Source of the DNA: JACVRN01 sp963715565 | Lineage (GTDB): Bacteria; Acidobacteriota; Blastocatellia; Pyrinomonadales; Pyrinomonadaceae | Direction of reading: 5' to 3' | Assembly (NCBI GenBank): GCA_963715565.1 | Contig: OY970256.1 | Coordinates: 186,001 to 250,000, forward strand | Length of the DNA stretch: 64,000 nt | In this document: in pieces, positions 52,822-60,656 of the stretch | Layout: every line of letters begins with the position of its first letter | How positions within the stretch are numbered: position 1 is the stretch's first letter | Position numbers and translations under genes: made by a program | Notes under the pieces: model-generated | Database searches by the model: none | The model's input: the letters and a program-made list of their open reading frames with translations, nothing else | What the model was told of the DNA's origin: nothing

Positions 52822-53967
52822 ATGGGCGTCAAAAGGCTGGAAGGTATTCCGGGATTTTCGATTGACCGCGTGGCGGCTGCGGCGGGCGACGACCCGGAAG
52901 TCCTGAGGCTCGAAAATCTGGACACGGATTTGCTTCCGCCCGCCGCAGCCATAGAAGCCACGCGCGCCTCCGTAGGTCTTGACGACGCCAACAGCTATTT
53001 GCCGTTTACAGGCAGCGTGCGGCTGCGCGAAGCTGTGGCCGCACGACTCACGCTGCAAACCGGACACGACTACGAGCGTGAGCAGGTCGTGATCACCTGT
53101 GGGGGAACGGAAGGGCTTTTTGATGCGCTGCTGGCCGTGACAGACCCCGGAGATGAAGTCGTGCTCACAGACCCGACCTACGCGGGGATGATTTATCGCG
53201 TGCGCCTCGCCGGAGCCGTGCCGAAGCTTGTGCCCTTCACAATTGTTAACGGCGAATGGCGGCTAGACCTTGAAGCCCTGCGCTCGGCTATCAACGAGCG
53301 TACGCGCGCGCTCTTTATCATGAATCCCTCTATGCCTTCGGGCGCGGTCCTGACGCCAGAGGAGTGGGAAGCGATTGCAGACATCGCGCGGACGCGCTCG
53401 CTCTGGCTCATCTACAACGCAGCGATGGAGCGCATACTTTTTGACGGGCGAGCATACGCGCATCCGGCGAGCTTGCAAGGGATGTTTGAAAGGACGATCA
53501 CGGTCGGGTCTGTCTCGAAGGAGTATCGAATGATAGGCTGGCGCGTCGGCTGGGTCGCGGGGCCTAGAGCCATCATGGACGACATCGCGCGCGTGCATAT
53601 CTATAACGTCGTCACGCCGACGGGCATCGCGGAAGCAGGTGCGCTCGCCGCATTGCGTTCGCCCGAGGAAGAGTTTGCGGCCTGCGTCGCCGAATGGGAG
53701 CGACGCCGCAACATGGTTATGGAGCAGCTCAAGGATTTTCCCTTGAGACGAGCGGCGGGCGGCTGGTCATTATTGATAGACGTGGGCGAGCTAGGGCTCG
53801 ACTCATTCACGGCCTCGCGCCTGCTGTTGGAGAAGGGCAAGACGGCGGCCACGCCCATGCGCGATTGGGGAGAGCAGAACGGCGATCAGTTCGTCCGACT
53901 GGTCTTTAGCAACGAGCCTGTGGAAAGATTAAGTGAGCTGCGAGAGCGCGTGAAGCACGCCCTTTGA
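52822..53967 (+). CDS. PLP-dependent aminotransferase-fold protein with altered active site
   Basis: This encodes 381 residues. The fold-type I landmarks are in order: TCGGTEGLFDALL, the PLP lysine in SVSKEYRMIGWRVGW, and the terminal RLVFSN. The conserved Asn of NPxNPxG is Met here (NPSMPSG), and the Asp that binds the PLP ring nitrogen is Asn (IYNAAMERILFDG for the usual DEVYERL). Those two losses would weaken transamination, so a different reaction or a regulatory role is possible. The start has GGAGG at about 9 nt. Confidence 0.7.
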   Translation: MGVKRLEGIPGFSIDRVAAAAGDDPEVLRLENLDTDLLPPAAAIEATRASVGLDDANSYLPFTGSVRLREAVAARLTLQTGHDYEREQVVITCGGTEGLFDALLAVTDPGDEVVLTDPTYAGMIYRVRLAGAVPKLVPFTIVNGEWRLDLEALRSAINERTRALFIMNPSMPSGAVLTPEEWEAIADIARTRSLWLIYNAAMERILFDGRAYAHPASLQGMFERTITVGSVSKEYRMIGWRVGWVAGPRAIMDDIARVHIYNVVTPTGIAEAGALAALRSPEEEFAACVAEWERRRNMVMEQLKDFPLRRAAGGWSLLIDVGELGLDSFTASRLLLEKGKTAATPMRDWGEQNGDQFVRLVFSNEPVERLSELRERVKHAL

Positions 53968-53968
53968 A

Positions 53969-54063
53969 TTGCGGATTTGGGATTGCGGAATGCGGATTGA
54001 AAGCAAGAAGGTTGTCGCTTCTTATTCTTCAATCCGCAATCCGAATTCCGCATTCCGCAATCG
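53969..54063. repeat. hairpin element, GCGGATT/AATCCGC family, copy 2
   Basis: The left arm TTGCGGATTTGGGATTGCGG (53969 on) is inverted in 54028-54063. It occupies almost all of the 96 bp between the stop codons of the convergent aminotransferase and bacilliredoxin genes. It matches copy 1 at 12685-12771 in repeat unit. Confidence 0.85.
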
Positions 54064-54498
54064 TTATGCTGTTGTGCTCGCGGCGCAGTGTTCGTCAAAG
54101 GCGCGCGTGAGTGCTTCGGCAATCTCTTGCGGGTACTTGTTCTCGATCTCGCGCCGCTCAAGCATGTAGACGAGCTGGCCGTCTTTTAATAAAGCGATGG
54201 AAGGCGAAGAGGGCGCGTAGGGCGCAAAATAGCTGCGCGCTCTTTCGGTCGCTTCGATGTCGGCCCCGGCAAAGACGGTCGCCACCTTGTCGGGGCGCGC
54301 GGCGTGTTCGAGCGCGAGCGCAACACCGGGACGCGCCTTTCCTGCGGCGCACCCGCAGATGGAATTGACCACCACCATCAAAGTGCCCTTCGAGTCGCGG
54401 ATTCCCTGGTCCACCTCCTCGGGCGTCTTCCACTCTTCGGCCCCGAGCCTCGATAGCTCTTCTCTCATCGGACGAATCATGATTTCAGGATACGGCAT
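54064..54498 (-). CDS. BrxA/BrxB-family bacilliredoxin
   Basis: This encodes 144 residues. The thioredoxin-like fold carries CGC (NSICGCAAGKARPG), the bacilliredoxin active site that removes bacillithiol from oxidised proteins in Firmicutes. In Acidobacteriota the thiol partner may differ. The opening MPYPEIMIRPMREELSRLG and the SSPSIALLKDG-VYMLERREIE pattern are full-length family marks. Confidence 0.85.
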   Translation of the reverse strand: MPYPEIMIRPMREELSRLGAEEWKTPEEVDQGIRDSKGTLMVVVNSICGCAAGKARPGVALALEHAARPDKVATVFAGADIEATERARSYFAPYAPSSPSIALLKDGQLVYMLERREIENKYPQEIAEALTRAFDEHCAASTTA

Positions 54499-54602
54499 CT
54501 TCTTTTATGCTCCTTAAATTTTAATCTCTTAACTATCTTCCGTCGCCCGTGTGTGCCGCGTCAAGCCGCCACAAACCCGAGAGCGACAAGCAGACAGAAG
54601 CA

Positions 54603-54750
54603 GATTCAAACAGGATGGACAGGATAGACAGGATAAAAGCAATGCAAAAGTCAAAATGCAAAATGATGAATGAACAGCAAGAACCTCTTTAATTTTGCAC
54701 TTTGCACTTTGCATTTATCATTTCTTTTTATCCTGTCCATCCTGTTAATT
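54603..54750. mobile_element. short GGACAGGATA-family element with a nested TTTGCA hairpin
   Basis: The left end GATTCAAACAGGATGGACAG and right end CTGTCCATCCTGTTAATT are the same two ends as in the gene-carrying element at 47685-48151. The interior holds a second fold-back of TGCAAAA/TTTTGCA repeats (54643-54670 and 54693-54723) in place of the GxxExxY gene. It lies between the bacilliredoxin promoter and tsaE, and the tsaE stop falls in its right arm. Confidence 0.7.
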
Positions 54751-55213
54751 CCTGGTTAGACTTCGGGCCGCTGATGTTGATGATGCGCGGGTCTTCGCCG
54801 TCGCCCGCGATGTTGATGCGCCAGACCGTCGGCGGCAGGGGATAGTTGCCCATGCGCTCGGCCCATTCGATGACGATGACGGCGCGCTCGTCCGAGAGCA
54901 ACTCGTCAAGGTCAACGGCGTGCGCCGCCTGCGCGCCTTCGCTCAAGCGGTAGAGGTCTATGTGATAGAGCGCGAGGCGGCCCGTGTAGTGATTGACGAG
55001 CGTGAAGGAAGGGCTTGTCACTTCGTCTTCGGGAATCCCGAGCGCGGCGGCGAGCCCCTTGACGAAAAGTGTTTTGCCAGCGCCGAGCGGCCCGCCCAGC
55101 AGCACAATCTCTCCACCCCGCAGAGAATTGCCGAAGCGCATGCCAAGGTCATGTGTCTCTTCCGGGCTCTCGCTCCGCCACTCGCCTGCGAGGTTACCGG
55201 CATGCGCGGTCAA
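54728..55213 (-). CDS. tsaE: TsaE ATPase of tRNA t6A synthesis
   Basis: This encodes 161 residues. Walker A is GGPLGAGKTLFVKGLA, followed by DEVTSPSFTLVNHY and LYHIDLYRL. TsaE powers turnover of the TsaBDE complex that makes N6-threonylcarbamoyladenosine at position 37 of ANN-decoding tRNAs. The last residues (LTGWTG) and stop are encoded by the arm of the repeat element at 54603-54750, which would have replaced the original end. It overlaps nnrE/nnrD by 4 bp. Confidence 0.92.
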   Translation of the reverse strand: MTAHAGNLAGEWRSESPEETHDLGMRFGNSLRGGEIVLLGGPLGAGKTLFVKGLAAALGIPEDEVTSPSFTLVNHYTGRLALYHIDLYRLSEGAQAAHAVDLDELLSDERAVIVIEWAERMGNYPLPPTVWRINIAGDGEDPRIINISGPKSNQELTGWTG

Positions 55214-56883
55214 GGCATTTCTCCTTCGGCATCCAGTTGTCGAACGGCTGCGCTCAAGTGCTCGCGTATATCCGATGCCGTCATCGTACGCATGCCGCGC
55301 TCGCGCGCCGCGATGTCGCCCGCGAGACTCGCTATGTAAACGGCTGCGACAGTCGTTTGCAGAACGTCCGCGTCACTCGTGCGCGCTCCCTGCACTTGAG
55401 CGATAAAGCCTGTGATGATGCCCGTCAGCGTGTCGCCCGCGCCAGCCGTCCCCAGACCCGGATTGCCAGTCGGGTTAACAAAGACACATCCGTCCGGCGA
55501 AGCGATAACGGTGCGCGAGCCCTTGAGCACCAGAATCACTTTATGTTCGATGGCAAAGCTGCGCGGCGCCGCGACGCGGTCACGCAACGCGTCTTTCGCT
55601 CCCGTACCGATGAGACGCTGCATCTCTCCGGGATGAGGCGTCAGGATAATGGGTCGCTCGTCGGAGCCCTGCAACTCGTCGGGCCACGGCGCAAGCGCAT
55701 TCAGCCCATCTGCGTCTATGACAAAGGGCGTGGTTCTTTGCTCGACCAGCTCGCGCACAAAGCGTCGCGTCGAATCGTCTTCACTGGTCAGCCCCGGCCC
55801 AAGGCTTACGACGCTTGCGCGCGCCATCAACTCTCTGGCTCGCTCCAAAGCTTCAAAAGCAATCGCTCCACTTGTAGTCTCCGCGAGAGGCGCGGTCATG
55901 ACTTCGGGCATCGAGTGCGCGGCGACTGTCGCCAGCGCGGAGAGCGGCGTGGCGATGGTGACAAGCCCCGCGCCTGCGCGCATGGCCGCGTTGGCCGTGA
56001 GCGCCGCCGCGCCCGAGAGCCCGCGCGAGCCCGCGAAGACGAATGCGTGGCCGTGTGTATTCTTGTACGAGTCGGGCGTGTAACGCGTCTTTCTGAGCCA
56101 CGAGCGCGCGTCCTCTTCTTCCGTCAGAAAGAGCTTAGAGGCGGCTGCTTCAATCAGCGAAGGCGGCGATCCTATATCTGCGACGACGATGCGACCGTTA
56201 TATTGAGACGCGGGCGGCAGGACGTTTGCGGGTTTGGGCGCGGTGAAGGTGACGGTTAAATCCGCGCGCACGGCTTCGCCAATCAGCTTCGCCGAATCGG
56301 CGTTGAGGCCCGACGGAATATCCAGCGAGACGATCAACGGCTCGTGCGTAGAGGCGCGCGCGCGCGCTTCGTGCAGGAGCCGCAACTCGTCCACCACTTT
56401 TAAATGCACGCCTTCAAGCGGTCGCTGAAGACCCGTTCCGAAAAGCGCATCCACGATAATGTCGTAGCTGTGATGATCCGCGCTCAGCTCTTCCCAGGCG
56501 GAGTCCGTCTCGCATTCAACAAAGGAGAGTGGAGGCGGCTGTGTGTGCGTGCCCGCGTCAAAGCGCGCTAGACCATGCGCGGCCTCGAAATTGGTGCGGG
56601 CATCGCCTTCCGTGTCGTCAAGGCGACCAAAAAGAATAAGGTTGACCTGCGCGCCCGCGAGCCAGAGCGCGCGTGCGAGCGCCGCCCCGTCGCCGCCATT
56701 GTTACCGCGCCCGCAGAGAATCAGGACGCGCCGCCGCGAAAGTCCAGAAGGGAAGCTGTCACTGATGGCGCGCAAGCTTCCTTGCGCGGCGGTCTCCATC
56801 AGGAGCAGGGAAGGCAGGCGATAATGCTCCGTCGTCAAACGGTCAATCTCGCGCATCTCGGCTGCCGTGATGATTTTTCGCAC
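55210..56883 (-). CDS. bifunctional NAD(P)H-hydrate repair enzyme (epimerase and dehydratase)
   Basis: This encodes 557 residues. The N-terminal half is a YjeF_N epimerase (LLMETAAQG..., CGRGNNGGDGAALAR). The C-terminal half is an ADP-dependent dehydratase of the ribokinase fold (ILTPHPGEMQRL, GTAGAGDTLTGIITGF). It repairs hydrated NADH and NADPH. It overlaps the tsaE gene by 4 bp; the two are frequently neighbours or fused in bacteria. Confidence 0.93.
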   Translation of the reverse strand: MRKIITAAEMREIDRLTTEHYRLPSLLLMETAAQGSLRAISDSFPSGLSRRRVLILCGRGNNGGDGAALARALWLAGAQVNLILFGRLDDTEGDARTNFEAAHGLARFDAGTHTQPPPLSFVECETDSAWEELSADHHSYDIIVDALFGTGLQRPLEGVHLKVVDELRLLHEARARASTHEPLIVSLDIPSGLNADSAKLIGEAVRADLTVTFTAPKPANVLPPASQYNGRIVVADIGSPPSLIEAAASKLFLTEEEDARSWLRKTRYTPDSYKNTHGHAFVFAGSRGLSGAAALTANAAMRAGAGLVTIATPLSALATVAAHSMPEVMTAPLAETTSGAIAFEALERARELMARASVVSLGPGLTSEDDSTRRFVRELVEQRTTPFVIDADGLNALAPWPDELQGSDERPIILTPHPGEMQRLIGTGAKDALRDRVAAPRSFAIEHKVILVLKGSRTVIASPDGCVFVNPTGNPGLGTAGAGDTLTGIITGFIAQVQGARTSDADVLQTTVAAVYIASLAGDIAARERGMRTMTASDIREHLSAAVRQLDAEGEMP

Positions 56884-56949
56884 CGTCCGGGATAATAAGA
56901 AGAGTGAGGTCTTTTGTCTATGGAATCAACCGAATCTAAAATTTCTACG

Positions 56950-57120
56950 CTAGAACCTAGCCCGGCGCGCGCGGGCAACGCACGCAACGCCGATGATGAA
57001 CAGCGGCAGCCCGATCCAGAACGTTCCGAGGTTCGCCACGCGCTTGAGGTTGAGAATCATCAGCGCCGCTGCCATCACCAGGAAGATGATGCCGATTATT
57101 CGCAAAGTTGAAGGTTTCAT
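56950..57120 (-). CDS. 56-residue two-helix membrane protein
   Basis: Minus strand from ATG 57120, with AGGAA directly upstream, to TAG at 56952-56950. The translation begins MKPSTLRIIGIIFLVMAAAL and has a second helix around FWIGLPLFIIGVACVA, ending in a basic ARARRARF tail. The in-frame length, the two helices and the positive-inside tail suggest a real small protein. It has no homology that I can name. Confidence 0.5.
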   Translation of the reverse strand: MKPSTLRIIGIIFLVMAAALMILNLKRVANLGTFWIGLPLFIIGVACVARARRARF

Positions 57121-57289
57121 TTCCTGCCGCCTTTCTTTTGATTAGGGGAGCCGCACCCTGCCCAGACCTTTTTGGATAGGGAACATGTGAGCGTCAGTAT
57201 GGAAGCTGGCGCAGGCAATTAAAGACTTTAACGGGCGTAAAGGTCCCAACACGCGCCGACAAAAATTTTTCTGCGAAACTATAAGATTA

Positions 57290-57327
57290 GAGCCGCGCGT
57301 GGGTCAAACCCAGGGGGCGCGGCTCTC
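57290..57327. terminator. double-stem hairpin
   Basis: The outer arms AGAGCCGCGC/GCGCGGCTCT enclose an inner TGGGT-CAA-ACCCA stem. It lies in the 57121-57660 spacer, where I see no gene. It may end the PEP-CTERM transcript beyond the main terminator or be an RNA element. Confidence 0.5.
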
Positions 57328-57554
57328 TTGAAAAGAAAGGAATAGTGTCTGCGGTATTTCTAAAAAAAATGACGGCATTTTGCGTTGGATGGCTAAAGCT
57401 AAAACGCCCCGCTTCCCCCGGGGCTGCCTGCCGCTTCCGCTCGCTCGCCGTGCTTTTCTTCTTGGAAATCTAAGTAAATGTCTAATGGTTCGGGCTCTCC
57501 AAAAAAAAGAGGGATAAATTTGGCGGGCTGAAAAAGAGGGTTGGGAAAAGCAAA

Positions 57555-57590
57555 AGCGGGCCGGAATCCTTGCAACAATTCCGGCCCGCT
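57555..57590 (-). terminator. rho-independent terminator of the PEP-CTERM gene
   Basis: The arms AGCGGGCCGGAAT and complement with a 10-nt loop are followed on the minus strand by TTTTGCTTTTCC. It lies 70 bp past the stop at 57661. Confidence 0.82.
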
Positions 57591-57660
57591 CTCTTACGGC
57601 AGAGCACAATCACCCGTAGAGGAAAGATTTTACAGGAACAGCTCTCAAAGCTCTACGAAG

Positions 57661-58386
57661 CTATTCCTCTGTCTTGGCGGCTTTGCGGCGCTTGCTGCGT
57701 AGCCGCGCGGCCAGACCCGCCAGACCCGTGCCGAGCAGTACCATGGTGGTCGGCTCAGGGACGGGAGCACCGCCGGGACCGACGTTGAGATAGAAGCTCT
57801 CGGGGCCGCCCTGCGCGTGCGTGATGGTGGCTTCCAAACCGATACGGAGGTTCGGATTCGCAGCAATCGCTGCCGCCAGTCGTGCCGCAGCTGCGTCATC
57901 AAGGCCGAAGATGTAATCCGCTGTTCCCTGTCCGTTGCCGACCAGGGCCAGAGTCTGCGACTGAATCAGCGACGCGCTAAAGACTACGTTGCCGCTCTGG
58001 TCATAAGCTCTGAGGACTATGTCGTTAACCGTAATGGGGTCGCTGCCTGGACCGCCGCTCGGCTCGTTGACGTTGAGGCCGATGACGATGCGCGCGTTGG
58101 TGCTCGTCAGACCAAGCTCGCTGACGGAGACCGTGTTATTCGTGCCGCCGCGTGTCGCGTCGCCGAATAATTGGTCACCGCTGGAGGTAAATCTGATGCC
58201 GCCCGATTCCGTGCTAGAGCTACCGGGCGATTGGAGCGACAGCACGGTCCGCAGGCCGACTCCGTCCGGGTGGAGCGGGTCACTGCCGACGAAGACGATG
58301 CCGTCCGCGTATGCGTTGCTTGGGGTCAAGCTGAGAAAGAGCAGCGCGCCTGCCACGAGCGCTAATGTAGAGAAGAGTTTTTTCAC
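57661..58386 (-). CDS. PEP-CTERM sorting-signal protein
   Basis: This encodes 241 residues. A signal peptide ends SNAYA. The C-terminus has VPEPTTMVLLGTGLAGLAA followed by RLRSKRRK, the tripartite PEP-CTERM signal that an exosortase cleaves. The body is β-rich without a known motif. It implies an exosortase and exopolysaccharide locus elsewhere in the genome. It is monocistronic, with its own terminator. Confidence 0.85.
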   Translation of the reverse strand: MKKLFSTLALVAGALLFLSLTPSNAYADGIVFVGSDPLHPDGVGLRTVLSLQSPGSSSTESGGIRFTSSGDQLFGDATRGGTNNTVSVSELGLTSTNARIVIGLNVNEPSGGPGSDPITVNDIVLRAYDQSGNVVFSASLIQSQTLALVGNGQGTADYIFGLDDAAAARLAAAIAANPNLRIGLEATITHAQGGPESFYLNVGPGGAPVPEPTTMVLLGTGLAGLAARLRSKRRKAAKTEE

Positions 58387-58712
58387 GATTCGATTTCCCC
58401 TTTCCTCGTTCCTTTGGGTTTTGTGATTGACTTCTGTCTACCCGTCAATTTATGTAAGACATTGAACTTGATAGAAGAGAGACGCCCGCCAAGGAGCTTT
58501 ACTGAAGCACCCACCTTGTTTCTATTTCTGGAATCCCTACCCTTTGAATACAGGTAATCAGACGAAGTTTCCAGAAAAAGGTATGAACGAGCTTGGCTTG
58601 CTTGATCTCGACAGACATTAAGCCTCTTTCCCCGGAAAAGCAAGAAAAATTATGCCGCGCTCTGCCCGAGGCGCAACCCGCCCGCTTTTTGTAAGTACTC
58701 GGAGGATTACGC
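58387..58712. other. 326-bp spacer upstream of the PEP-CTERM gene
   Basis: The spacer runs from the PEP-CTERM start to the MurJ stop (both minus). I see no repeat element, hairpin with T-run or ORF. It should hold the PEP-CTERM promoter. Confidence 0.45.
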
Positions 58713-60617
58713 TTAGGCTTTGCGACGGCGCAGGAAGCGCCCGGCCACGGCTTGAATCGCCTGATCCAGCTCCGCCACACGCAAGAGACGCGCGCTCACA
58801 AAAAAGACCACGCCCCCGACGGCAATCGGAACCAGAGCTTCTACCAGGCGGACCCACAGCCCACGGTCGCCCAAAACCCGCCAGAGCCAGTAATAGGTGA
58901 GATAAGAGGCCACCGAAAGCGCGAGCGAAGCCAGCGAAATGCGTAAGAAGGAGGAGATAATGCGACGGCCTTCGAGCCTGCGAATCCTGCGCCGCATGAG
59001 AAAGGCGAGGGCGAAAAAGTTGACGAGCGCCACGCACGAAGTCGAGAGCGCCAGACCCATGTGGCCGTAACCGCCCGGAGTCGCGGGCGTCACGCCGTAA
59101 GTCGAGAACAGGGATTTGAACACGAGGCTCAGTAGAGCGTTGACGACAATCGAGATGAGACTGATGACCATCGGAGTGCGCGCGTCGTCAAGCGCGTAAA
59201 AGGCAGGCGAGAGAACTTTGATGGCGGCGTAACCGACCAGTCCGACGGAATAAGCGGAGAGCGCCAGCGCAACCATCTCCGTATCGGTCGCCGTGAACGC
59301 ACCGCGTTGATAAATCAAGGCGATAATCGGACGACCCAGAACAATCAGCCCGCAGGCCGAAGGGATGGTCATCAGAAAGACTAAACTGATGGAAGACGAA
59401 AGCGTAGAGCGAAAGCTGGGGATGTCGTTGCGCGCGGCAAAGCGCGAGATGGCCGGAAGCGTCGCCGTGCCCACAGCCACGCCGAAGACGCCTATCGGAA
59501 ACTGCATCAGGCGAAATGAATAAGAGAGCCACGAGACGCCGCCCTCTATCCCCGAAGCAAAGAAAGTATTAATGAGGACGTTGATTTGCACGGCGGCTGT
59601 GCCGATGATGGCCGGGCCCATCAGCCGCATCACCTGTCGCACGCCCGCGTCTCTGAAACTCACTATCGGGCGAAAACGAAAACCCACGCGATAGAGCGAC
59701 GGCACTTGAATCAAAAACTGCAGGCTGCCGCCGATGAGCGTGCCGATAGCCATCCCAATAATCGCCCACTGCGCCGCACTATCCGGAATGGCGTTCAAGT
59801 CCTTAGGGATGGTCCACCCGCCGCCGCTCAACCAGTAGGCCAGCGCCAGACCTCCGATTATCGAGCCGACGTTAAAAAGCGTGGAGGCCGAAGCAGGGAT
59901 TCCGAAACGTCCCTTCGTGTTGAGCACGCCCATGGCGACCGCTGCCAGCGCCACCATCAGGATAAAGGGAAACATAATCTGCGTTAGCGTCGTCGCCAAC
60001 GCAGCCTTCTCTGGCGAAAAGTCTGCGGCTATGAGCGAGACAAGCTGGCGTGAAAAGAGTATGCCGAGGATGGTAATCACGCTCAGGACGATGGCGAGCG
60101 CGTTCATCACCATGCTCGCCAGCCGCCACGCGGCCTCCTCGTTCTTCTCCTTCTCTATCTTGTCGGTAAAGGTCTTGACGAAGGCCGCGGAGAGAGCGCC
60201 TTCGGCAAAGAGGTCGCGCAGGATGTTTGGAATGCGGAAGCCTACCAGAAACGCGTCGTAGAGAAAGCCAGCGCCGAAATATTTAGCGAAGACCTGCTCG
60301 CGCACGAGCCCTAGCACGCGCGAGCCCATCACGGCGATGGAAACTATTCCGGCAGAGCGCGCGATTGATTGCGGCTTCTCTTTGGTCAGAGGCTGAGCAG
60401 CTTGATCCTTCTCTTCAACTGGCGGCGTGTCCGGCTCTGCGGCCACAAGCTCGCCCGATGTTCCGGTTGGTGTTTCAGCTTCGGCTGCTTCGACTCCGGG
60501 GTCTTTAGTAGCTTCCGCTTCTTGAAGCTCCGCTTCGACGATAAGCTCTGCGCGGTCGGCGTCATCCGCTTGCGCTCGCGAGCCGTCCGGCACATCTTGC
60601 TTTTCAGGTTTATCCAT
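58713..60617 (-). CDS. murJ: lipid II flippase MurJ
   Basis: This encodes 634 residues. The MviN/MurJ signature is intact (SRVLGLVREQVFAKYFGAG, DAFLVGFRIPNILRDLFAEGALSAAFV, and LINTFFASGIEGGVSWLSYSFRLMQFPIGVFGVA). There are about 14 membrane helices. The N-terminal 85 residues form an acidic Glu/Ala-rich tail not usual in the family. MurJ moves the wall precursor to the outer face. It is followed within 40 bp by the stop of the NtrC-type gene, so the two are on one transcript. Confidence 0.9.
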   Translation of the reverse strand: MDKPEKQDVPDGSRAQADDADRAELIVEAELQEAEATKDPGVEAAEAETPTGTSGELVAAEPDTPPVEEKDQAAQPLTKEKPQSIARSAGIVSIAVMGSRVLGLVREQVFAKYFGAGFLYDAFLVGFRIPNILRDLFAEGALSAAFVKTFTDKIEKEKNEEAAWRLASMVMNALAIVLSVITILGILFSRQLVSLIAADFSPEKAALATTLTQIMFPFILMVALAAVAMGVLNTKGRFGIPASASTLFNVGSIIGGLALAYWLSGGGWTIPKDLNAIPDSAAQWAIIGMAIGTLIGGSLQFLIQVPSLYRVGFRFRPIVSFRDAGVRQVMRLMGPAIIGTAAVQINVLINTFFASGIEGGVSWLSYSFRLMQFPIGVFGVAVGTATLPAISRFAARNDIPSFRSTLSSSISLVFLMTIPSACGLIVLGRPIIALIYQRGAFTATDTEMVALALSAYSVGLVGYAAIKVLSPAFYALDDARTPMVISLISIVVNALLSLVFKSLFSTYGVTPATPGGYGHMGLALSTSCVALVNFFALAFLMRRRIRRLEGRRIISSFLRISLASLALSVASYLTYYWLWRVLGDRGLWVRLVEALVPIAVGGVVFFVSARLLRVAELDQAIQAVAGRFLRRRKA

Positions 60618-60656
60618 CTGGCGTCTATTCAGGCGCTCGTCTTTCGGGCGCGGCGC

